Positions 12,501 to 24,471 of a stretch of DNA of 64,000 bases are shown in pieces. Positions within the stretch are counted from its first letter, which is position 1; each line of letters starts with the position of its first letter. Under the pieces are notes generated by a model. That model ran no database searches. It saw only the letters and a program-made list of their open reading frames with translations, and was not told where the DNA came from. A program made the position numbers and the translations under genes. The stretch is from the NCBI GenBank assembly GCA_946811695.1, contig OX328126.1, positions 82,017,214 to 82,081,213 of the forward strand, in the 5' to 3' direction. The DNA comes from Gonocerus acuteangulatus (Eukaryota; Arthropoda; Insecta; Hemiptera; Coreidae).

Positions 12501-15500
12501 CAGGGTGCAACGTATAAGGGTTTTGCAAACTGAACAAGTGAGAGGTTAAAAATGGACATATGGTTGAAAACAATTGACATTTGATAGAAACAATTAACAT
12601 ATGATGTTGCTACACCAGAGATGGAAGAGAACTCAGGGAGTCTTTGAACATGATTGCATGAATGTTGATGGTATATTCTTAAATGCTAGGGGAATGGAAT
12701 TCAATTCAGCTTCATACATGCTGGAGTTTGAATATAGTTTTGGGAAAATGAATTCTCTTCTATAAACACTGCATCGACACTATTTTCTGTTCTTGATCCA
12801 TCTGTGATTGAGGCTTTGTTCGTGTTTGATTATAATTTCTTTGAAATGTCGACTGTAGAAAAGAGTAGATGATGGATCCGTCTTTTTAGGTGATGTGAAT
12901 GTTAAGTTAATGACTAAGTTTGTCCAAAGTGGTATTGATGTGAACTGTCCAATTGTAAAAATCCGAATAGTTCTTTTATTTCATTGAATCTTACAGAAAA
13001 GGGCAGAGCATGATTTCTCCTTTGTTCGTACAAAATTGAAATGAGTTGCTTCTCTTATATTAATAACATACAACAACATTTGAATTTTGTGAAAAGAACC
13101 TGCTGTCAACATAGCTCTCCTAATAAAGAGTGGAGCTTCAGGTAAGCATATGATCTATTCACAGTATCACAAATGTACCTAGTATCAACGGAATGCCAAC
13201 ATTATGAATTGGATTGAATATGTTAATTGTACTGGGCTTGGCATGTGAGTATGCTATGCATCCATAGTTCAGTAGTGACCTGATGAAACACCGATAGACA
13301 GTTAGCATTACTTTTCTGGAAGTGCCCCATTTTGTATTACTTGGAATTCTGGAAAGATGCATTGATTTTTTTATCAATCAAAGGTAGTAAGTATAAAAAT
13401 ATTGTGGTTTGTGCAACTGGTGTGTTGATAAGAAGATGCTGATCGTATGTTCCGTAGAGGATTGATTTAGTCTTCAGTGAGGAGAATTTGAGTCCCGTCA
13501 TTAACAGTAGAACATGATTCAAATAATGATTTGTTACTTACCCACATCTAGATTTTGTGGAAACCCGAGAGCTGCAGAAATGTCAGTTAAAGACTCCTTC
13601 ATGATGCTTGCATTCCTGAATGCCTCGAGCTCCATCCTAGCATTTGGCTTATGTTTGCTCTCCTTCCAGGCCGGACACTTCTTCCCTATCTGCATCAACA
13701 AAGATCAATAAACATTTTGGCACATTTTTAATTCGACACTATCCCCCTATCTCACCAATAAAGGTGGAATTTTTTAGATTTCATTACAATCTATAGCATC
13801 ACTGGGTGTTATATGGTTATCTATCACATGGGCGTATATAGAAAATAACTTCGGGAGAGGCTGGGAGAATTTCGGGGGGGGGGGGGCTGAGAACATTTGG
13901 GGGTATGGAATACTAACAATCTAGAACTTGGAATAGCTAGCCAATTAAAACACTATTGCACCTAATAAAAACTATTTTTTCTGAACTATGTGATCTTTTT
14001 CAATTATTTTTAAGGTTTTTATGATACATTTATACCGATTTTGGGGGGGGGGCTGCAGCCTGTGGATCTATCATGCAACAAAAGATATAGGGACGGGTTT
14101 CTAAACTGTTCTGGGGAAAAAAAGGGAAACCTTTTTTAACAAGAGCAGACATGTTAAAGTTAGTTTCTGTTAAAACAGTAATTTCAGTAATTAAAATGCT
14201 TCATTGTGATTTTCAAAAAATCAGACCTTCAAGTTCAACTGAATACAAAAAGTCTAAGAGGATATTGCTAAATCTTCCTTTCAAGAGTTGATTTCTCCAA
14301 CTGAGATTGCTCTATCGAAAATCGTTTTAGTGGGGAATTTAGTAAGCTTTTGAACGGTATTCTTCCTCTCACCGCGATTTCTCAAAGGTTTTCCAGATAT
14401 TTAAGTAAATATGCAAAAATCAAAAACTGCTCGTGACTGTTTAGATATTTTTTTTTTTTTTGATACTTGTTCAACACCTATTGTAATAAACAGATTTATG
14501 TCTTAATTGGATGCTCAAAGTATTTCAAAACAATCCACCGTTTTGACAAAAAATCTAGTTGTTTCAACCTTTTTTAAAACGGTTATAGATATGGCTTTGA
14601 AAATGGTTTCAGCCAATTTCCCAAGTCATATTACTTATAAAAAGTGTACCTGGAAAAATATAAACGCAAAGCTGTAATTCCCCAGATTTATTTTCGCATG
14701 AAATTCAACAAAAAAAAAACAATGTTCTGGCAAGCAGATTCTGCAGCTAATGAACTTCACCTTTTGTTTGAGGCAAAGTTTTTTTTTCTTAACAAATCAG
14801 ATAATATTTGAGGCAGCTAGAGCTAGACAAATATAAATATATTAGGACCTTAGAGGTCAGGGGTCTAAGTAACAAACTCAATGTATTGAGGAAAATGGAG
14901 TCCAAGTTGAACATCTGTGGTAACAGAAAAACCTAGATTTTTACAGTTCCGGTCATACTAGATGAATCCTCAGGTCCTTCCTTAACTGTTTATTATCGAT
15001 GATACATAATAGGTACATCATCCGGTTTATGATTAATATGCAAATGAATTGGAGAATCTGCTCATAGACCCCTTAATTTCCTTCTGGACTTAAAAAAGTG
15101 ACAATAATCAAGAGAAAACAAGCTAGGGGGCAGGAACTGTCGATAAAATCACTTGGATCTCTTTACCACTCACAAGACTATGGTGTTCACAACCCATTCT
15201 GTATCTAACTCATTTTTTCAAAAATTTCACTTAGACACCTTGATTTATGAGGCCCTCATATATATTCGGATCGATTCCATAAGCAGGTTTCCTACCTATG
15301 GAGAGATGGATGAATGAGGTAAAAATATAAAGGATGTACTCTTTTTCAAAGAAAATTGAAAATAATTAATTGAATTTAAGATGTGAGGGATAAGAATATT
15401 ACAGGTATTCATTTAGGCTGGCCAAAAGGTGTGGCTGTTAAAAATACCTGAAGAAGGTGGTCATCTATCATGAAGTCGAAGATTTCCAATGGTTTCTCAT

Positions 15501-16044
15501 AAAGTCCACTAGAGAACGCTCTTGCACTCTCCTGAGTACGCTCCTTCGAGGTAACATTGACCTGGGGGAAAATAATATAGTATAAGATGGCAATATCTCT
15601 CAGTCAGTATCAAATAATTTAAAACCCTTAGTATTTTTAATTAAAAAGAATTTGTTCGCATAGGTAAAGATTGTCTGGGTTTGGTCGTAGGGTAAAAAAA
15701 AAACTATTTTTCCATGAAAATACAAATAAATTCACACGAAAAATTGTATTTATGCATGCAGAATTTGGGTGAGCACAATTTATACATGATACATATTTTG
15801 ACAAACAGAAAAACAGAGTATAAATCCATATACACAAAATTGCCTTCAATTTTATTTTAATTTATCGTTAATACACAAAAATCACAATTTATTTTGGAAA
15901 TTTCTTTGTGAATACATTTATGTCCACAAATTATACATTTGTATTAATAGATTTTACTGTTTTTAGCACTTTCCTCCGAAGGAAAGTAGCTATTGAGGTT
16001 GGACTCATGACGGAATTTTTGAAAAATTTCTTCAAATCTTTAAA

Positions 16045-16105
<61 letters not shown>

Positions 16106-19100
16106 AATGATTAATTTTTACAATAAGAAATAAAGAAATTTTAATTAGTTTTATTATATTAATTTAACTTAATCTCATGGATCAAAGTTCCGAGTGAATG
16201 AACGATTTAACATTTATCTCCAGACAATTCTGAGATACAAACAATATTAAATTACACACAAATAATAATAAAATAATCAACCACAAAAAAAAAAACAATT
16301 CTTACCTCTAAATCAATCCACTTCCAACAAAAACTCAAAACACTTGGTATTCCTTGGAGGAGAGCTCTGTCTTTCACCCACGCTGAGAACCAACAGAAAG
16401 TAGCGTGACGCTTCGTTCGAGCGGGAAAGTTTAGCGTCCTTGCTTCTTAACTTCCGCAGTTTGCCGGATTATATATAAAGATAACAATTATGTTTTTTGT
16501 AATACAAATAATTAATTTATTGTTATCTGGATGTACATTTAATATGGATATATTGTATACCAGTATTGTCCAAAAACATTATTAATTTTGATCGTATATA
16601 ATACGATGTTATTTGTATATATGGTTTGTGATTTGCGCGGGCTTTTCAAAATATCGATGGTTATTTGAATTTAAAAATATTTTCGTGAATTTAATATATC
16701 ATTACATTTGCACTCCTGTCTAAAAAAAAAATTTAAAAAAAAAATGTTTTTAGTCCGGTATAAAAAATAAATTTAAAATTGAATTTTTTAATTTGGAGTT
16801 TCGGGATACAGAACTATTAATTAGATTGGTCAATCATGTTCTCATCATCATTTGGATAAAATTTCTTTAATAAACTGGTATGAAATAGTCCTCTTCTAAT
16901 TCCATCCTTGTTTTCTAAAAGGTACGTATGTCTGGAGACTTTGGTGTTAACATTATAAGGTCCCTCATATAAAGGTAGTAACTTGGCATTTAAACCTCCG
17001 TTCTTCGGAATGCGTAGTGCTCTTACAAGGACTTTATCATTTATTTTAAAAGTTGAGAATTTGACAAATTTTTTATTTACAATTTCTTTTTTATCTTTTA
17101 ATTTTTGAAAATTATTTTTAATCTCTTGTTCTATTTCCTCTAATGTTAAAATTTCTTCTTGATTTAAACCTTCCCCTATGTAATGATCCCAAAACCTTCT
17201 TGGTTTTATACCAAACATAGCTTCAATGGGGGTAAAACCGGTAGTAGCATGATAAATAGTATTTATACAATCTTCAATCTTTTCTAAATTTGTTTTCCAA
17301 CGGTATTGATTTTTATCTAAAATAATTCTCAAATATGTGAGCACATCTCTATTAGTTCTTTCAGAGTTATTCCCACAAGGATGTCTTATGGATGTTAAAA
17401 TACGTTTAATGTTGTTTTTAACAAGAAAATTTTCCCATTTCATTGATGTAAATGAAGTAGCATTATCACTTAGACACTTTTTTGGTTTTCCAATAGTTTC
17501 AAAAAATCGTTTCATTGAGTTGATAGCTTCTTTTATGTTAGCTTTTTTCGTAGGGTATAATTTGGTTAGTTTAGTAAAATTTTCTAATATTACAAAAACA
17601 TAGCGATAATTCCCAATTGAGATTAAAGGTCCAAGATAATCAATGGATATAAGATCTAAACGACCTTTAGGTATAATGGTTTGTTCTGGTACTTTGTTCA
17701 CTTTTCCTGCTTTATTTAATTGGCATTTCAGACATTTGTTAATTTCTAGATTTATAATTTTTCTTAATTTTGGAAAGGTAAACCTTTCTTTTATAATTTG
17801 ATAACACTTGGTTATCCCTACATGACAAAATGTATTATGGACTATATTTATTAATTTCTTAATATCATCTTTTGTTGGAATTACAAAAAATTTATCTCTC
17901 ACTTTTTTATGAACCATATTATTTATAATTTGGTATTTATTTGGTTTTCTTTTCACATTTTCATTTAGGTTCATGCTTAATTTCTGGTTTGTTACTAGAT
18001 TCTGAAAAAATGTTTCTAAATTCAAATTGTTTATCTGGAATTCTTTTATTCTTGATTTATTCATGATTGGTATTCGGCTTAAATAGTCTGCCATAAAATT
18101 GTCTTTTCCAGGAATATGCTCATACTTTAACGGTAAATTGTTTAAAAAATTCATCCACCGAATAATTCGATCTGGAGGATTTTTGCAAGATTGCATAAAA
18201 AGATTGGATTTACAATCTGTTCTTATTATAGTGGGGTATCCTGCTATAATGAAATAAAATTTTTTAATTGAGTGGATAATGGCAAGTATTTCTTTTTCCG
18301 TGCTGTAATAATTTAATTCAGCGGATTTGTATGATTTACTACAAAATCCTATTATCTGTTTTTCTTTATTTTCTCCCAACTGATATAATATTCCACCAGA
18401 AGAAAATGCAGATGCATCAGTTTCCAAATAAAATTCTTTATTATAATCTGGGTACATCAATACAATATTTTTATTTAACAAAGATTTTAAATTTTCAAAA
18501 GCATCTTGGTGATCAGTTTTCCAAATAAATTTAACTTTTTCTGAAGTTAACTGGTATAATGGTTTTGATATCTCTGCATAATTTGGACAAAATTTGTTGT
18601 AGAAATTTACTAATCCGAGAAAACTTTGTAACTCTTTCTTATTTTTTGGTTGTGGAAAATTTACTATATCATCAACTTTACTGGGTTCTTTTATAAGGCC
18701 ATTTGTAGTTATTATATATCCTAAAAAAGGCAATTCTTTTATGAAAAATTGTGATTTCTTTAAATTGATTGTTATTCCTGCAGATTGAAGAGATGAAAAT
18801 AAATTTTGTAGTGTATTGATAAATTCATTGAAATTGTTGCTATGTATTAATATATCATCTACATATATTTTAATATTTTTATCTAAATTTTTTGGAATTA
18901 CTGTTTTCATTGCTCTAATTAAAGATGCCAAGCTGGAATTTAAACCAAATGGCATGCGTTTATAGGCATATGTGGAATTTCTAAATTGAAAAGCAGTGTA
19001 TTTTCTACTGCTGTGATGCAATTTCACTTGCCAAAAGCTTGCTTTCAAATCTAAAGTGGCCATGTATTTAGTATTATTACAATTTGCTAAGATTTCATCA

Positions 19101-22100
19101 ATCTTTGGAGGGGAATCATACATTGGAACTATTCTTTTGTTTAAAAACCTTCCATCCAGACAAATTCTAACAGATTCATCTTTCTTCTGAACCAATATAA
19201 TAGGGTTTACATAGCAAGAGTCAGATACTTCAATTACTCCTTGTTCTAACATATTGTTTAATTCTTTTTCAGCTTTGTCTAACAATTTTGGATTTAATTT
19301 ATATTGATATTGTTTGTATGGTGTAGTGTCTGTCAATTCCAAATAATGTTCATACGAATTTATACAGCCTACTTTATTACTGAAAAGATCTTTTGATTTT
19401 ATTAAAAGTTTCTCAAAATCTTGAATTTCTGTTTCATTTATCTCTATTGTTTTTTCTTTGTTTCTAATTTCATGAATTTTCTGTTTTATTTCTTTTAATG
19501 GATCTGTTTCAAGTTCAGTTGATTTATTTTTTAATGAGCTATCCTCTTCTTCGCTCTCATACATGATATTATAAATTTCTTTATTCTCTCTTGTCAGTAT
19601 AACTTTATAAAAAGGTATTAAACAATCTTGGTTTTCTGAATTTAAACTTATTGTTCTTTCTAGGAAATCAATTTTTGCTTTGTGTTTATTTAAAAAATCA
19701 TTTCCTAGGATTAATTTATTTGTCAACCCAGGCACAATTAATAAATTTACATCAAATCTATATTCCTCATACTTTGTTTCAATAAATAATTGTTTATTAC
19801 AACATTGCGTTTTCTTTCCATTGGCCGAAATTATAGATGTATTTTTTAAAGGTAATAATTTATATTTTTCTAATTTTTTTCTTATTTGTAAGTAATATTC
19901 TTTTTGTATTATGCTGATTTCACTACCCGTATCTATAAGGAATAAATATTTTTTATTTTTATTTTTCAATTGTATGAAAGGTAATTCGTAAGAAGGAATT
20001 TTGACTTGGTTTGATTCTTCCAAAAGTATATGATAATAATGATGTTATTCGAAAAATATGTTTGTGGTTGATCTTTTTTATCTGTAAATTTCAAATTCCG
20101 GGTAGAGTCTTTATTTAGTCATAATTCTTCAGTTCGATTTTTATTTCTTTGATCATTGCTATGAACTTGGGCTTCTACAGAAATTTGATTTAAATCTCGG
20201 TTGCATGTTTCTGTTCTATCCTTTATAGCTTGTTCTCTTTCCCTATTATAACGATTTTGAAAATAATTTCCGTTTTGACTTGTGGTTATTTCATTTCTTT
20301 CTTTATTGGGTTCAGACAATTGTGGTTTTCTCCAGTTTTCATATGATCTTTTATATGGACTATTATGATTTCTATCATTTGTTCCGAAATAATTTGGTCT
20401 TTGTTTAAATCTATAATTATGATTTATACCATCTTTATTAAAATTTTTATAATCCGTTTTTGTTTGACTATCATATGGTCTTTTATATGGATGATGATAA
20501 TTTTCAAAGGTTTGTTGTTTAGTTTCTACATAGGTTTCATGATTCATATTAAATTTTGCTGACCTCTTTAAATCATTTACAATGGTATCTTGACCAACAT
20601 ATTGTATTACCTCGAGCAATTCGTTTAGATTTTTTACTCCTTTATTAAAACAAACATTTTTAACGGTTTTCCCAAAGTGTTTTATTAAAATGCTAGTGGC
20701 TGAATTTTCTTCCAATAGCTTGGCGGTAATAATTTTAGTTGCAAATTTTGAAAGATATTCTTCCGGAGTTATATGCATATAGTGAGAGTAATTTGTTTGG
20801 AGTAAATCACTTAAATATTCTATGTATCTATCTCCACAAAATCTGTTATTAAATGCTTTCTTAAAATCCGTCCATGAGTCAAAAGATTTTTTATTTATTT
20901 TATACCAAGATTCAGCAGTACCGGATAAATAATTTATTAACTTTTCTGAAAATAAACTCCACTCTTGACCATGCAATTTATAATTTTGCTCTAATTTATC
21001 TATAAACTCATTAGGGTCTTGCTCTTCAAAATTTTTAAATAGGATTTTGATTTCAATATCTTTAAAATTGTTATTTCCATTTTGCCCTCTTAATTGGATA
21101 TAATTAAATTTTTCTTGCATTTCTTTAGTTATTGTTTCTTGAAACTGGTTTATTTTGTGTTCTACTTGATCTATTTTGTTAGTATTTCCATCCATTCTAT
21201 CTTTTAAAAATCTTGCACACCCTTCCATGTTCTTATGGTTTGTTTCACATGTTTGTTTGTTATCATTTGTTATTTCTTCTAATTTAGCAAAATCTTGTTT
21301 TATTGTTACTATCTCATTTACAGTCATTTTTTGTTTTTGATCTACAATATCTATTGATTTTTTCATTTCCGAATTTTGTTCATCTATTTCCTTTCTTAAT
21401 GATTGCAATTTACAATCCGTCTCTTTTGTTATTTTGATTTCCATGTTATTTAAAGCATTACATAAATTGTCCAATTTTTTATTGTTTTTACTTAGCTCGA
21501 ACTTTAGTTCATTTTGTTCGATCCTATTTGCATCAATTTTATTTTCTAATTTTTTATTTTGTTCCAATAATAGCCTCATCAAATGTTCTAGGCCTTGAGG
21601 ATGCATCTCATTATCCCTTTCGGAAGCACGGTCATTGGATAGACTTTCCGTTCCTAAGGAACCCGCCGATTCTCTGAATGCTATTGCATCATCCTCCTGC
21701 AATTCGCTCTCACGTGTCTCGACTATAATATTTATTTCTCCCGGTGTTGTAAAAAATACGTATTCCGGTGATTCTATACTATTTTCCTCACCGTTATTTT
21801 GAATTTGTTCAATATTCACGTCAGACATTTTTATAACAAAAAAAAAAAAAATTATTTTTAAGTTTTATTTTTAATATTTATTTACTGTTTATAATTTCAA
21901 TTCACTCGGCCGTCTACGTTGGGCGCCATTTAATGTAATGATTAATTTTTACAATAAGAAATAAAGAAATTTTAATTAGTTTTATTATATTAATTTAACT
22001 TAATCTCATGGATCAAAGTTCCGAGTGAATGAACGATTTAACATTTATCTCCAGACAATTCTGAGATACAAACAATATTAAATTACACACAAATAATAAT

Positions 22101-24406
22101 AAAATAATCAACCACAAAAAAAAAACAATTCTTACCTCTAAATCAATCCACTTCCAACAAAAACTCAAAACACTTGGTATTCCTTGGAGGAGAGCTCTGT
22201 CTTTCACCCACGCTGAGAACCAACAGAAAGTAGCGTGACGCTTCGTTCGAGCGGGAAAGTTTAGCGTCCTTGCTTCTTAACTTCCGCAGTTTGCCGGATT
22301 ATATATAAAGATAACAATTATGTTTTTTGTAATACAAATAATTAATTTATTGTTATCTGGATGTACATTTAATATGGATATATTGTATACCAGTATTGTC
22401 CAAAAACATTATTAATTTTGATCGTATATAATACGATGTTATTTGTATATATGGTTTGTGATTTGCGCGGGCTTTTCAAAATATCGATGGTTATTTGAAT
22501 TTAAAAATATTTTCGTGAATTTAATATATCATTACAATATATATATATGTCTGTTAACACGATAGCGGCCAGAGTTTTTGTTTTTTCGTCACGAAACTTG
22601 GTATATAGCATTCAATTAGCAAACGATTGAACGAGTTCGTTAACCACCAAAATTAGTTCGAAAGAATATCAACAAAAAGTCCGACTCGTAGAAACTGCGT
22701 CATCTTAGCGCGGTTCCGTTCACATCCCTAGTATCATTAGCAGAGGAGTAGAAGCAGTTTTTCATATTTCAACGAAACTTGGTATTCGTAGTGGTAATAT
22801 AGAGAGAAAAGTGAGATATAAAAATGAACTAAATCGGTTCATAAGGAGGGGGGGGGGTTTACTCCGGACCAACAATACCAATTCGCCACTACCAGCCGTG
22901 ATTTTAGGTATATTTCGACGAAACTCGGTATTCATAGTGGTAATCTACAGGTAAATATGCGTTGTAAAAATAAACTAAATCGGTTCATTAGGAGGGGGGG
23001 GGGTTTACCCCGAACCCAAAACACTAATTTGACCATTTCAGCCGTAATATTTGTTATATTTAAACGAAACTTGGTATTCGTAGTGGTAATATAGAGAGAA
23101 ATGTGAGATATAAAAATGAACTAAATCGGTTCATAAGGAGGGGGGGGGTTACTCTGGACCGACAATACCAATTCGCCACTACCAGCCGTGATTTTAGGTA
23201 TATATCGACGAAACTCGGTATTCATAGTGGTAATCTACAGGTAAATATGTGTTGTAAAAATAAACTAAATCGGTTCATTAGGAGGGGGGGGGGGGGTTTA
23301 CTCCAGACCCACAATACCAATTCGCCACTAACAACCGTGATTTTTGGTATATTTCGACGAAACTCGGTATTCGTAGTGGTAATCTACAGGTAAATATGTG
23401 ATGTAAAAATAAACTAAATCGGTTTATTAGGAGGGGGGGTTTACTCCGGACCCAAATTACTAATATACTCATACTGGTTGTAATTTCTGCTGTATTGTAA
23501 CGAAACGCGGTATACGTCGTGGGTAACTCATGAGAAAGAAGTGTTATAAAAATGAGCTGAATCGGTCAATCGGAAAGGGGGGTTTACTTTGTAATATATT
23601 TCAATAGAAAAGCCAGCCAGACATAGGTCCACAAAGGCGCCGCAAGGAGCGCTAGAGGGACTGTATCCGGTTCCTGCGTTAGATCAAAATACGATAATGA
23701 GGTTTTTTGTATTTATTACGTAGTGTAGTAGGTACCATGTGTAAACATAACTCTGGAAGCAAATTAATAATTTATCAGTTACTCATTACAAAATTAAAAG
23801 AGAACTCTTCATGTTTTTATTTTATTTATGTAGGATATTTTAAGCAAATTGTTCTGGAAAGCAGCAAATTCTGAGGAAAGTGCTTATTTATGCAGCTCCT
23901 GCGTGACGGACTTTTTTTTATTCACCTGTATTTGAGCAATTATTCACATCTTTTGTGAATATTTATAATTTTTCCTGTGAATTTATTTAGAATTTACAGG
24001 AAAGGTAGTGAATACAATTGTATTTGTATTTATACTGTATAAATGTATTTATATTTACTGTATAAAAATGTATTTATATTCACATGTATAAATTATACAT
24101 GTGAATATAAATACATTTTTATTTATGCTTCTGAATGTGAATTTATTTATATTCATATTTAAAAATAACTGAAGCATGAATAAATCTGTATTCATATTTA
24201 TAAATAGAATTATGCCCTACTCTGGTGCGGAGGTCACTGAATTTCTCAAATTTGCAAATTATGAGAAATGTAATTTTATTAAACTTCGGATGTCCACTTT
24301 CGCATTGTATTTTAATTTTATTAAGTTAATTAACAACAATTCCTCCTCCAAAATAACCATAAGAAAGAGTTTATATGAGTATGCACATTGTCAAATTTAT
24401 ATATAT

Positions 24407-24471
<65 letters not shown>

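Larger units (their letters stand above)
16103..22536 (-). mobile_element. Near-intact Ty3/Gypsy LTR retrotransposon
   Basis: 6.4 kb element on the minus strand with two LTRs of 604 and 603 bp that look identical except for one A in a poly(A) run, a tRNA-Lys primer-binding site, a gag frame and a pol frame with protease, RT, RNase H and integrase. There is no envelope gene. The near-identical LTRs mean a recent insertion. It lies in MINPP1 intron 3 in the same orientation as the gene, so its LTR signals could affect that transcript. The gag-pol junction is unusual (see findings). Confidence 0.95.

Noticed and set aside
22777..23585. CRISPR-like array or repetitive protein gene
   Set aside because: The units are about 145 bp without unique spacers, and the short frames (NELNRFIRRGG..) exist in different frames of the same repeat. 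It is an internal tandem array of a transposon in a eukaryotic genome.
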